A stretch of DNA of 64,000 bases, taken from Aquanectria penicillioides. Lineage: Eukaryota; Ascomycota; Sordariomycetes; Hypocreales; Nectriaceae. A program made the position numbers and the translations under genes. Below the pieces are notes generated by a model. The model made no database searches and was not told the DNA's origin. It saw only the letters and a list, made by a program, of their open reading frames with translations. Below are positions 1 through 12,689 of the stretch, one piece after another. The stretch is from assembly GCA_003415625.1 (NCBI GenBank), contig PYIU01000004.1, positions 2,976,001-3,040,000 on the forward strand, in the 5' to 3' direction. The number at the start of each line of letters is the position of its first letter. Position 1 is the first letter of the stretch.

Positions 1-1120
1 CGCAACCAGATTTCCTTCATAAATGCAAATACGTAGTTCTTGGGAGGGGACGATGCAAGCCGAGCCAACCAGTTCTATGCATGGCCAGGATCCAAGTCTC
101 CGGAACGAACGATGTTCGGCACACAGAACACATCACCCATTATCATTGATGTGGTTTGTATGATCTCACTTCAAGGCGCCCGTGCCGTCAAATAGTACCG
201 GTTGCTTGTCGAGTTAAAAGCCACCCGTACTACGTATTTGGCCGACGCATTGGCCAGCTAGTCTGTGCAAAGCAAAAACACGTGCATGATCACGCGCCGA
301 GTCCACGCTTGCCTGCTCTGGCTTAGTGCTCCAGGCTCCTCGCCTGGCGCCGAGGCATGCGGCCGTGCGGCTGGAGGCCAGTGACTGGGGTAGACAAAGG
401 CAGCGGGCGTCGTGGGTGACTAATGAGACACGGAGTGACTGAGGAACCAGAGGCCAAACATATGCTCGTATCCGTACTTTTTGTATGGGGATAATGGGTC
501 GTTGGGGCCAAGAGCCGCCATCCACGATAGAGTTGACCAGGGAGCCGATTCTCTTGAGGCTCAAGCTTCGATAGCCGAGTGCGGACAAGACCAGACTCTA
601 TCAATTATGGCGTGCATATTTAGGAATCCAGCCTTGAAGGCAGGCAAGGCATCTCGAGTGCGCTTTGTGCACAGCTTCGGTAGCAGTCGCGGGAGTGCCG
701 TAGTCAATGAGAGAGGTGCAGAATTAGGAATCAATGGGGTTCGTCCATGTCCAGACCAGTCAAATCCAGCAGCTTTAGGCTGTTGGTTCCGTAGTGGTCA
801 CTCGCTCAGCGTCTGCAACCCACTGTAGGTCGCGCCTCCAGCGCCCAGAAGCTAAGTGAGGTGCCTGTCAGATGTGGCCCATCCCGGTACTAGGTATTCC
901 TAATTTCTGCGTTTGTCCTGGTCATCCGCCCGCGAATCCAAACTCCAAACTCTCGCCTTACCTACTTCATCAACCTCCCGCCCCCACACACCAGCCCCGA
1001 CATCGAAACCACCGTCTTTACTCCTGCTGCTTCTTTTGCACCGGGCAATTTGGTGTCTCTCCCGTCGCCCTTCGCACGCGAGCGCCTGTCGCCATGCTCG
1101 CTTGAACTCCCGCATAGGCC
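1..1120. other. Gene-free 5' flank of kog1
   Basis: No reading frame here has family-like content; the open frames on both strands overlap one another and look like chance. The stretch from about 870 to 1120 is C-rich and pyrimidine-leaning, as expected of the leader of the gene that starts at 1121. I see no tRNA or repeat. Confidence 0.5.
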
Positions 1121-4100
1121 ATGACCGTAGCGTCGACACAACAGACGTCACCCCCTCCGCTTCATCTCAACCGCACATCATCTACGAGTTCCAAGCCGTC
1201 GCCGACCCACGACCGCAACCTTCACGCGCCTCTTTACCCTCTTCCTACGACCGAAGCCGCAATGGCGCTCAGATCCGACCTCAACGGGTCCTCCGCGCCC
1301 GTCGGCGAGACCAACGGAGACACATCCAGGCTGCGAGCAATGGCCAACGGCCGTGCAGCACACAACACGAGCATTAATGGTGACGACGAACTAAGGCCCT
1401 CAAGTGCGCCAGGCCGAAGAAATGGAAGCACTACTTCGGAGACAAAGGACGATATGGACCCACCGCGAGCAAAACGGCCCGCGAAGCCATTGCTTCTGCG
1501 GTCCAAGAGCGAATACGCGCACCGGCCTATGGATGATGCCGAGTCAACAGAGGACGACTTTACCGAATGGGGGGCCAGACATGGCTTCGAGGACCACTAC
1601 CAGTCCGAAGACATCATCTCTCAACTTGCCAATGTAAGTTGTGCCTCCCATTCCATCTTGGTTTCTGGTTCAGACATGACCAGCCCGCTCTCCGGGTTTG
1701 GTCCACACATTTGGTCCCTGGCGGTTCACGAATCCTTCCCCCGGGTGTTGTGATATCCACGGAAAGCGATTCCGAGACTCAATTTGCGCTCAAACTTATT
1801 TGTTTGTTGAGCATTTGGTACCTTCAGTGCATCCCACCGACACTGTCGGCGTGTTTTCCTCCACGGCTAAGCATGTGTCACTGAGACCACACATTGAGTC
1901 GCCCCTGGGTCTGCAAAAGTCTTTTTATCGTTCGAATTTGGCTTCCACGGCTAACTTTCCTCCTCAGAATTGGTACATGTACTTCACAGATAAGCGACAC
2001 GAGACAACCGGCAAACCGAAACCGCTCCAATACGAGCTTCAGGATTGGCGACAACGAGACAGGTTGAAAACTGTTTCCGCCGCCCTTGCGGTCTGCCTGA
2101 ACATTGGCGTTGAGCCTCCCGATCAACTCAAGACAAACCCAGGTGCCAAACTCGAAGCATGGACTGATCCGACAGTCCCGCCGATCCAGAAGGCCCTTGA
2201 AAACATCGGCAAGGCCCTCCAAGCCCAGTACGAGACGCTAGCCATTAGAGCCCGCTACAAGCAATACTTGGATCCATCAGTGGAAGAAACAAAGAAGTTT
2301 TGCATCTCCTTGCGGAGAAATGCCAAGGACGAGCGAGTGCTCCTACACTACAACGGCCATGGTGTCCCCAAGCCAACGGCATCTGGAGAGATTTGGGTTT
2401 TCAATAAGAATTACACACAATACATCCCCGTGTCGCTGTACGATTTGCAGCATTGGCTTCAGGCCCCTACGATTTTCGTGTGGGACTGCTCAGAGGCTGG
2501 AAACATTCTAAACAACTACCATCGATTCGTCGAGAAACACGAGGAAGAGGAAGAGGAAGCAGCCAAACGCGACCCTAACTACACGAAGACGAACTTCAGA
2601 CCATACATTCACCTCGCTGCTTGTGCAGTAAAGGAGAACCTCCCTACGAACCCCTTGCTACCTGCCGATCTCTTCACAGCATGTCTCACAACTCCAATTG
2701 AGATGGCTCTCTGGTTCTTTGTGCTCCAGAACCCCTTGAAGACAAACGTTTCTGCGGAACGCGCTAAGAAGCTACCCGGTCGTCTCCAGGAAAGACGCAC
2801 ACCTCTGGGTGAGCTGAATTGGATCTTCACAGCCATCACAGACAGCATCGCCTGGACAACCCTACCTCGGGACCTATTCCGCAAGTTCTTCCGCCAGGAC
2901 TTAATGGTTGCGGCCTTGTTCCGAAATTTCCTCCTAGCCCAGCGCGTCATGACAGTATATGGGTGCCATCCTCAGTCCTATCCTGCACTGCCTGATACTC
3001 ACCAGCATCCGCTGTGGGAGACCTGGGACCTAGCTGTCGATATGGCACTGGCACAGTTGCCCATGCTTGAAAAGAAGGAGAGCGAAGGTCTCGATTACGA
3101 GTATCAGAACTCGACCTTCTTTACTGAACAGCTGACCGCGTTCGACGTCTACCTCACCAGAGGTGATGCTATGGCTCAAAAGTCGCCCGATCAGCTTCCT
3201 GTTGTCCTCCAAGTCCTTCTCAGTCAGCAACATCGTGTTCGGGCACTAATTCTCCTGGGAAGGTTCCTTGACCTCGGTCCCTGGTCAGTCCAACTTGCCC
3301 TCAGTATCGGCATCTTCCCTTATGTCCTGAAACTCCTGCAATCGGCAGCCGCCGAATTGAAGCCCGTCATGGTCTTCATTTGGGCGCGCCTCATCGCAGT
3401 GGATATCTCTTGCCAGCAGGACCTCATCAAGGACAGTGGCTACAGCTACTTTGCTCAAATACTCAAGCCCTCAGAGGGACTTCCCGTGGTCGATAGTGAC
3501 GAACACAAGGCAATGTGTGCCTTCATCCTCGCTATGCTTTGCAAAGATTACAAGAATGGCCAGATGGTTTGCAACCAGACTGACATCATGTCGTACTGTC
3601 TGACTCATCTCCAAAACGAGGAGAACCCGCTCCTACGGCAATGGGCATGTCTTTGTATCAGCCAGCTCTGGCAGGATCTGCCCGAGGCCAAGTGGCGTGG
3701 CATTCGAGAAAATGCATACGTGAAACTGGCCTACCTGAGCAAGGATCCATGCTGCGAGGTGCGGGCCGCCATGGTCCACGCCATGACAACCTTCCTTGGA
3801 ATCCCCGATCTAACGGATGAGGTTGCTCGGATCGAGGAGTCGATTGCATGGACAATCCTAGATATGGGCAACGATGGCAGTCCCATGGTGCGCAGGGAGT
3901 TTGTTATCTTCCTATCCCACTTTGCTGTCCGATTCGAGAACAAGTTCATGGTTGCGGCTTACGAGCAGCTTGTTGAGGAGAAGGAATACCTCATGTTCCC
4001 CCCCGCGGATGATGGCCAAGAACATAAGATGGGACTACACTACGCAAGGCCCGAGAACCGAAACAAGGATGGAAGCATCAAGCCAACTGCTCATGGCTTG

Positions 4101-5864
4101 TCTCACAACACAGTCTACATGGCTCTGTGGAAGCTGGCCCTCGTCCTCAGCGTGGATCCTCATCCCGAGGTACAACGGGAGGCTACTGTGGTCGTTGATT
4201 ATGTGCACCACGCACTCCTCAACTCCAGCGCTGGTGCTCCAGCCCAGTTGGTGATGAGCGAGATACAGAGACGCGCAAGCCGGTTAGCTCATCGAAATAC
4301 TCCCAGCAATGGTCAACGAAACACGCTCATTGGCACGCCAAATACACAGCCACTCCCTTCTCCTGGCTTGCTGCGCAGAACTGCCAGTCTTCTTTTCCAG
4401 TCCTTCATCGGCACCGAAGACAAGTCGAGGCCTGCGACTCCAACCTCCCCGGCGCTTCCCCAATCCCCTTCGTTGAAGTTGACACCAAGTCAGCTGTCAG
4501 CTCCTCCTGAGCAAAACGACCAGTCCAGCTCTTCTTCCCAATACCATGTTGCACATGAGCCCATGTCAGGTGCTTATAAGGATCGTGATTTGACAAAGCC
4601 ACCCACGCTTCCATTGAAGAGCAGATTCCTCGAGTGGTCGATTGAATATTTCCGCGAGCCCCAAATGAAGCCGAGTGAAGCAGACGAACCCGGTAGCACC
4701 GAGTACAACGAACGACTCTGGCGAAGAGCCCGGAACGAAAATATCCTGCGCGAGACACAACCCTTGAAACAGCAAGCTGGAACTCACAAGTGGAGCAATC
4801 AGTTGGGTATTGTGAACAACGGCGCCCAACCTGCTAAGATGACGTTCCACCAGTTTGAGGATCACTTGGCTGTGGCAGATGATGGCAATACGGTGTACGT
4901 GTGGGATTGGAAGAAGCAGGGTCGACTAAGTCGATTCAGCAATGGGAACCCGGAAGGATCAAGAATCAGCGACATGAAGTTCATCAATGAAGACGACCAG
5001 GCATTCCTCCTCACGGGATCCTCTGATGGAGTGATTCGCGTATATCGCAATTACGACTCGAACAAGGAAATCGAACTCGCATCTTCGTGGCGTGCCTTGA
5101 CTCACATGGTCCCCAGCAACGTCAATTCGGGTATGGTGTTCGATTGGCAGCAGGTGACGGGCCGGGTGCTCGTGGCTGGAGATGTTCGAGTTATTCGAGT
5201 GTGGTACGCGGCGTATGAGACGTGCATCATGGACATTCCAGCTCGGTCGGGCTCGTGTGTGACGTCGTTGACATCGGATCAGATGACAGGTAACGTTTTT
5301 GTGGCCGGTTTCGGAGATGGTGCTGTCCGAGTCTTCGACACTCGAAACCGGCCCCAGGAATCGATGGTGCGCAAGTGGAAAGATGAATCGGACCGTCAAT
5401 GGATCAAGAGCGTACACATGCAACGCGGAGGTCAGCGAGAGCTTCTAAGTGCCAGCCGGAATGGCAAGGTCAAGGTTTGGGATATTCGGATGGACAAGGC
5501 ACTCCACTCCTTCCAGACAACTCGGGATACGCTCCGGACAGCGAGCACGCATGAACACCTGCCGGTATTTGCAGTGTAAGTAATCCACTTCGAAGGCGGA
5601 TTGAAATGTTCAAAACGCAGGGAACCCAGCTAACCACATCATGGCAGGGGAACATCGAACCACGCGGTCAAGGTCTTCAACCTGGATGGAAACGAACTGT
5701 CGGTTGTCGAGCCCTACTCAAGCTTCCTCCAGCAGAGCAGGAGCTCTGCGATCTCAGCGACGGCGTTCCATCCACACCGACCAATCCTGGGCTGCGCTGC
5801 AAGGGGCGACCACCACATCAACCTGTTTACCTGCGAGAAGTCTGACCCGCTGTACCTTGGTTAG
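1121..5864 (+). CDS. kog1: Kog1/Raptor (Mip1-like), scaffold subunit of TORC1
   Basis: Raptor-family scaffold that recruits substrates to TOR kinase in TORC1 at the vacuole. Model: exons 1121-1633, 1968-5575 and 5648-5864, with GT-AG introns of phase 0 and phase 2, giving 1445 aa; the family is usually 1300-1600 aa. Splicing joins QLAN to NWYMYFTDKRHE, the conserved opening of the Raptor N-terminal caspase-like domain. That domain shows HYNGHG near residue 297 and WDCSEAG near 343, the positions of the caspase-like His and Cys. Helical HEAT-type repeats fill the middle, then a low-complexity linker (about 950-1050), then C-terminal WD40 repeats from about 1130. The last exon supplies the final blades (AVKVFNLDG, HPHRPILGCAARGDHHINLF). 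The first ATG could instead be the in-frame one at 1262; the segment between is low complexity. Identity is firm; the exact start is not. Confidence 0.95.
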
Positions 5865-6871
5865 CGCCCTTGGAGTGGTCGGTTCGGTTTCTATTAATGA
5901 ATGGTGACGGCGTCTCCGGCTTTGATACCCAGATCATGGAGGCGGAGCACGGACGGGAAGTGCTGGGGTAATGATGACTCGAAGGCGGAGGAAGGAGGGC
6001 GAGATCGGAAGGGGAACTAATTGTTGTGTGTTGTACAGCTTGCATATCATATCATCCAGGGTGTTTTTCGCGTACGGGCGTTCAGGGGGACACGACAAGC
6101 GAGACGAGGCGATGGAGCGAGCTGGGGAACTTTGCATTGATGGGCAGACTGGCCCGGGGACAAGGACAGGCACTTTCTAGGTTATGTTTCTTACCTTATT
6201 GTGAGTTACGCATTTCAGGAGCGTGCCGGAGAGGAGCTCCCCACCTAGTGTATGATACACCTAATTATGCGATGACTGGTTGAAATTGTAAACGGAAAGA
6301 TCTGGGCAGATGCGGTGAATATGTACCTCAGGGTAAAGCAAGAAGGAGGGTTAATTGGATTGCTGATCTACTAACACGCACATAACAAGTACGTGCCGGA
6401 CTGCAAAGTCTGGAGATTTGTAAGACATTGCTCAGACATGGCAGGTACCTGGCCGGCGAGGGGTTTCACACCGTTGAAGCAGGTACCTTCCACGTTGATA
6501 ACCCCACCATGACGCTGTTGGCGTGTGCAAATCGCCTGCTTTGGCGGGGCAGGTGCGGCCACAACAACCCCGCCATGGTTGGTCCGACTTTTGGGCAACC
6601 ACCACCACTTCACACATTTTCATGCGTCACCTCACCTCACCACCTCACTTTTCCACTGACAGGAGTCATCGACGCTTCGTCACCTGATTCTCCTCCGGGT
6701 TCGTTCCTCGCCGGCCATTCGCCAATCCGACTCTGACTCACCTCGATTCGACTCTTTATAACCGTTTTTTTTTTCGTCCGCCTGAGCCCGTTGCTTGAGC
6801 CTCGAAGACACCGACAACCCCACTCCCTTCTCCTTTCCTACACGTTGTCCCCAACCCGCCAGCTCTCCAAT
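5865..6871. other. Intergenic region between kog1 and the AspRS gene
   Basis: About 1 kb between two same-strand genes. It holds the kog1 3' end and the AspRS promoter. Two CCTCACC-like direct repeats and a T run (about 6766-6775) lie within 250 bases of the next start. No further gene is supported. Confidence 0.5.
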
Positions 6872-8694
6872 ATGGCTGACGCTCCCACCGAAGCCGCCGC
6901 CCCTACCAACCCCCCTCCCGCCGAGAAGGCCCCTGCTGCTGAGGGTGCCGAGGCCGGCGAGGCCGGTCCCTCGAAAAAGGCTCTCAAGAAGGCCGAGGCC
7001 AAGGCCAAGAAGGAGGCAGAGAAAGCTCGCCGCGCTGCTGAGCACCAGGCCAGACAGGCTGCTGCCAAGGCTGCCACCGGTAGCACCGAGGACCTGGCCA
7101 AGGACAACTACGGCGACATCTCTCACACCATCAAGATCGACGCTGAGCGAGTTCAACTCAGGAACATCAACGATGAGCACATCGGCAAGACAATCAAGGT
7201 CCGTGCTTGGATTCAAAATGCCCGCATGCAGGGTGCCAAGATGGCCTTTGTCGAGCTGCGTGAAGAGCGCAGCTGGGCCATTCAGGGCGTCGTTTCCGCC
7301 AGCCCTGAAGGCACCCCCGTCTCAAAACAGATGGTCAAGTGGATTGGCGGCTTGAGACTTGAGAGCTACGTTGTGGTTGAGGCTAGAGTCGAGAAGCCTC
7401 TTGAGCCTGTCAAGAGCGTCCGTGTTTCCAACTACGAGCTCCACATTTCCAAGTGCTACCTCATCGCCGCTGGCCCCGAAGTCTTGGGTATGGGTCTCGT
7501 CGTTGCTGGCAAGGCTGTTACCAACTTCGATGATGAGGATGCTGGTGATGCTGTCAAGGAGATCAAGGAAGGCGTTGAGAACCTTTCTGTCGACAACGTT
7601 CCCGCTGCCAGCATGGCCACCCATCTCAACAACCCCGTCATGCATAAGCGTGCTCCCGTTCAACAGGCCATCGCCGATGTTCGTTTCGCTGTTCGCAAGC
7701 TCTTCTCCGAGTACCTCGAGCGCAACGACTTCGTCCAATTTGAGGCCCCTTGCTTGATCAATGCTGCATCTGAGGGTGGCTCCAACGTTTTCGGTATGCC
7801 TTACTTCGAAAAGCAGGCGTACTTGGCGCAGTCGCCCCAATTCTATAAGCAGATTGAGATTGCTGGTGGCCGCAAGCGCGTCTTCTGCATCGGACCTGTA
7901 TTCCGAGCCGAGAATTCTAACACTCCTAGACATATGACCGAGGTGAGTCTATCTTTGATTGGTCCAAAGAGTAAAGAAGGTTAAAGGAGCGGGCCCCTAG
8001 CTGACATGTGTTCCAGTTCACTGGTCTCGATCTGGAGATGGAGATTGAGGATGACTACCATGAGGTTATGCACATGTTGGAAGGTGTTCTTCTGTACATC
8101 TTCCGTGGCCTCAAGGAGAGATGCGCTGAAGAGATTGCCCTCATCCGTACCGTCTACCCTTCTGAGGAGTTCCTCTTGCCTGAGGCCGGCAAGGAAGTCC
8201 GACTGACCTTCGCCGAGGGTCAGGCCCTGCTCCGAGCGGAGGGCCCCGAGGAATACCGTAATGTGACTGACGATGAGGATATGTCGACTCCTCAGGAGAA
8301 GGCGCTTGGCGCGCTGATCCGAGAAAAGTACAACACAGACTTTTACGTGCTCGACAAGTTCCCGGAGGGCGCCCGGCCGTTCTACGCCCTTGAGGACCCT
8401 GAGAACCCCAAGGTGACCAACGCATACGACTTCTTTATGCGGGGACAAGAGATCCTGTCCGGCGGTCAGCGAATTCATGTGCCTGAGGTGCTGGAAGCGC
8501 GGATCCGCAAGAAGGGTGTCGACCCCGCCAGTCCAGGAATCAAGGAGTATGTCGACATTTTCCGCAGCGCAGGAGTTCCGCCTCACGGTGGTGGTGGTAT
8601 CGGCCTCGACCGTGTTGTGGCTTGGTACCTGAACCTGCCAAGCGTTCACCTTGCCAGCTACTACCCTCGTACTCCCAAGAGACTACTGCCTTAG
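6872..8694 (+). CDS. dps1: Aspartyl-tRNA synthetase, cytosolic
   Basis: Class II synthetase that charges tRNA-Asp in the cytosol. Two exons, 6872-7942 and 8017-8694, joined in phase 0 to give 582 aa; yeast Dps1 is 557 aa. The start at 6872 is preceded by an A-rich CCAAT context and followed by a low-complexity Ala/Pro segment. A lysine-rich amphipathic extension (about 30-70, KKALKKAEAKAKKE) is typical of fungal and animal cytosolic AspRS and aids tRNA binding. An OB-fold anticodon-binding domain follows (about 95-210). The catalytic domain shows QSPQFYKQ, motif 2 with FRAEN then RHMTEFTGLDLEME (the last spans the splice site), and motif 3 as GGGIGLDRVV near the C-terminus. QSPQ and the GLDLEM segment separate it from AsnRS and LysRS. 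No frame breaks. Confidence 0.97.
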
Positions 8695-9262
8695 TGGGCT
8701 GAGATGGGGAAAGGATTAAAAAAAAAAAAAAAAAAAGGAAGAACAAGAAGAGGGTGTGCCGAGTGCGATGGTGCGACCTGTGGGAATGGGAAAATGAAGA
8801 CATACATTTGAGAAATTTGTACGCCGGGGGGGTGAGGAATGATTTTCGAGTTGTGCAACGGACAATAGAGTCGAGAGATCTACAGGAACCAATAGGACCA
8901 GGTTAAGAAGTATCGGTGATCCATCTAGGCCCCAGACGCCTCCAGAAACTGGTGCATGTGCTATGATGATTCTAATGTCATTTTGCTAGATAAATAGCCG
9001 CAGTTTGGCGGGCGTTGAGCCTCAGCCCAGGGATCAGGGGGCTTGCAGATGGTGACGTAGGCATTGATCTACAGCGCCGCGTCGCGATGAGTTTTGTGTG
9101 ATCCGTCCCGCAGGGACACCTCGGGGAGGCGGGTGTTCAATTTGGGAAGATCCTGGAAAGGCATGAACAACGTGTGAGATGGACAAAGAGAATACGCGAG
9201 ACCCATTCAGGGCCCGTTAGATGAGACGCTTGAGAAGCAACGATCCTTGCAAAGAAACACTT

Positions 9263-9341
9263 GAGGGGGAGATGCTCTGAGGGGGAGATGCTCTGAGGGG
9301 GAGATGCTCTGAGGGGGAGATGCTCTGAGGGGGAGATGCTC
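9263..9341. repeat. 16-bp tandem repeat, five copies
   Basis: Five consecutive near-perfect copies of GAGGGGGAGATGCTCT, the last with a changed final base. It sits in non-coding DNA about 600 bases after the AspRS stop. One strand is purine-rich (GAGGGGGAGA). Confidence 0.9.
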
Positions 9342-10954
9342 AGAGATGCTTGAAAGGCGGAGACCCTTGTGGCATTGGAGGCGCAAGCCACCACGGAGCG
9401 CAGAACGAAGGATCCTTTCCCTATCCGTGGAAGTGAGTTGTTGGCTTATATTGGCCGCCGCATGTCCTCACTAAGCGTGTCGGCAGTCAAGTGGGATGAG
9501 AGGTGCGAGTGCCGGACGCCCAGTGGGGACACACGGGGACGGCTTGCTTCGGCGGCGCAACCCGACTGCGTCCGGCGACCGGGGGAGCCAGGCATCTGGC
9601 ACGAAGGAGATTCGGCGAAGACAGGAAGGGCAATCGGCAACGGGAAATGGCTGGAATGGGCAGGACTAAAGCTGGGGCAGGGCTGGGGCAAGGCCGGACG
9701 GATCCAGAAGAGGTCTCATGATAGATCAATGGTCAATACAGAAGAAAAAGGGTATAGTCGACATGGGCGGTTTCAGCCGGGGGGGGGCGTATTCACGAAG
9801 ATGCAAGATGAACACTGAACACAGGCCACAAGCGAGGCCATCCGGAACCCAGAGATGGGACCGGTCCTGGCTCATTACATGTGCAACTGCGTCATTTCGC
9901 CGAGATGGACGCCATCTATGCGTATCGTACGGACTCTACGGATACTGGGCATGCACTCTGTGAGGCAAAACCGGTAAGCAGCCCTGATCTCTACTGCCAG
10001 CTGATGGCCAATGTGCCTCCACACGAGACAAGGTGCTTTTCGGCCGGCTGTCTTGGCATCCTGTCTTGCAGTCCGCCTCTGAGTGGGAATGAAAGAGGGT
10101 CCTTTTGGGCGGTGCCTTTGGGCGCCGTTGGAGCTTGCGCGGAAGCGGGGACATGGCACGTAACTTACAGCACATCGCAACAGGCAAACCCGCCCCAAGC
10201 CCGGCACGACTACGGCACCTAGAGGACCCTACATGCGTGCTGTGTGGTGGTTTGCCATCAACATCCACACGCTGGAGGAGAAAATGCGAGTGTCGCAGAA
10301 CGGGGGAGGGGACCAATCCAGCACCCCCCCCCCCCGGGCCGCTGCTGTGACGGGCCTGATTTAACTTCGCCCAAGCCTGGTAGGGGATAGCCGGGCAAGG
10401 AGTTTTCGTGTTCGTAGGGCCGTAGGGCCGCAGGGACCCTGGGGTTTGGGGTTTTTTTTGGGGTCGTGAGGCTGAGCGGGCGGCCGACTGAGCAGAAGCG
10501 TGGATGGATCATGGAGCTTACCGATGACGGCGGGGTGGGGGCGATTGATGTTGATGGTCCCGCGGCCGCGGGGCCTAAGGGTCCAAAAGGGCATTAGGAC
10601 GTTTCGGGAAGTTGAGATGGGAGCATTGCGTAGCCTACGTTCCGGTGTGAAAGGTTGATAGGGGATTGGAGCGGAACACGAATATCAACGGCGTGCTTGT
10701 TGAGGATGGGGTAAGGCCAGGTTATGTTTTGCAGTTGTTATCTATTTGGAATAAGCTTGGTTGACATGACATGCGCGGCTTTGGGATTGGCTTATTTCCT
10801 TTCTATTTTCTTCTTTTTTTCCTAATTTCTTGGGGTAAAAAAAATTTTGGCGGGGGGGGACCTCCTCTTTATCCTCCTTCTTCACGTGCAAGATGCATAT
10901 AAGTATTGCCCGGCGATGTGACGTGTAGGGACGGAGAGATGTGCAGTACCTACC

Positions 10955-10984
10955 TGTGTCTGTGTCTGTGTCTGTGTCTGTGTG
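10955..10984. repeat. TGTGTC hexanucleotide microsatellite
   Basis: About five copies of TGTGTC in gene-free DNA, followed by TGTGCATACACGTGCA, which is itself partly palindromic. Confidence 0.85.
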
Positions 10985-12218
10985 CATACACGTGCAGGAA
11001 AGTCAAGATGAGCAACGCCATATCTACATCATCTATCTCGCCCTTTCTCATTGTTCCCGCTGATCTGGGTCGGTGACACAGGCTAGATCAGTGACATATA
11101 GTAGCATTGCGAGTGGAATGCAGACGCAGAGGGACGGAAAGAACGGCCAAGCAAGCCACTGGGAAATGGCCGGGAGCCGGAAACCGGAAACGCGGAGGAT
11201 GCAGGGCACAAAGCCGGAGATGGCATGGCTGTAATCATGGCTGAACTGCTGGGGGCGGCCGAAGGGGCGCACTGGAAACTACTGTAGGTTGGGCGTTGTC
11301 CGTAGCTTGGGATACGGATCGGTCGGTTTGTCCCGGTGTCTGTCTAGATGCAGATATGGGTATGGGTGGCACGGCATGGGTAGGATGCAAGGACCAAAGT
11401 AGGAAAAGAGATCAAGGGCAGATGCACAAGACGGAAGATGCCGAAATGGCATTCCTAGCAAGTACATGTCGACAGGCAAGAAGAAAGGCGGGCGGGCAGA
11501 CAGTAGGGACTCAAAGATCCATGTTCTGCCCTACAGCTGCGAGGTCCACCTGAAGTGGATGAATGAATGATGGATGGGCAATGGCGTGTGAGTGCGTGTG
11601 AGTGCGTGTCTGGTGGGCTCTTTAGTGTGGTTTCTGAGAGGCGGCGTGCCTCAATGAGAGAGCGGCGAACGAGCCAAGTCAAGTCAAAATCGAGTCACAG
11701 TCCAGCTTTGTCCAGTCCAGCCCTGTCCCAAGCCGAGTTAACCCAGGCCCAGGTCAGATCAGGCCAGGCAAGCTCCGTCGTGGTGGAGTGTGGAGGAAGT
11801 CGAGATTTCTCCCGCTGGCAGAATAGAGGAAAGTGAGGGTCGCCCGCCAGCTGGGTTAGCACCCGCCTGGGCGGACAAGGGTACCCGGGGTGGCGCTGCG
11901 TGGGTCCTGGATATGGATAATGGATCTTGGATGATACGACCGGGGGGGTGGCAATGAGACATGACACTGGAAAGAATTTGGAATTGAACCTACGTGAACG
12001 TTGCAAAGCGAGAGTGGACAACGGGAGAAGGAGGGGGGCAGCCCAGTAACGGGATTCGATAATCCATCTGTGGTTGGGCTTGTTAGGAGGTCTTGGCATA
12101 GGGCTTGGCTTGGCTGACTGTACATCTAATTGCTCTGCTCTGCACGCCTAGGCGGAAGACGGATGATCATCAGCCTGGGAGAAATACGGGGAGACCGTGG
12201 AGAGCATGCAAGTGGTAT

Positions 12219-12246
12219 GAAGAAGAAGAAGAAGAAGAAGAAGAAA
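12219..12246. repeat. AAG trinucleotide microsatellite
   Basis: About nine AAG units on the plus strand in gene-free DNA. Confidence 0.85.
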
Positions 12247-12666
12247 AGGCCGCCATATTGCAGGCATACTAGCGAGTCCTTGAAACGTGGGCGTTTGCCA
12301 AGAGGCTTCTCTCATATCCTTACTTTCGTGATTGTTACGGGAGCGGGGACAAGCACAAAGTGCCGAGAACGTAGTTACAGTAACAGTCACAGGCACAGGC
12401 ACAGGCCGTTAGACCCTAGATGCATCTCTCGGTATCAGAAACAACGGAGAATGGGGGCAGCAGCACAGCAAGGGGGGGGGATATACAACACACATAGACG
12501 TGCAAGCATGCACCCACACATACCACCATAGTCCATAGTATGCAACACGGCTCTCCCGGACACCCATCAGATGGTGCACTAATAAACCACACACTCGCTC
12601 AAACATCCCCCGACTCACTCAGGCAAAGAAAGACCAGGGAGGGGGGTTGACAAAATAATACTAAGA

Positions 12667-12689
12667 GGGGGGGGGGGGGGGGGGGGGGG
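12667..12689. repeat. 23-base G homopolymer
   Basis: An uninterrupted run of G. Such runs are prone to length error in sequencing, so the true length is uncertain. Confidence 0.85.

Noticed and set aside
6680..7216. Minus-strand frame of 178 codons opposite the AspRS start
   Set aside because: Antisense of the conserved AspRS N-terminus; Leu/Gly/Ser-rich shadow.
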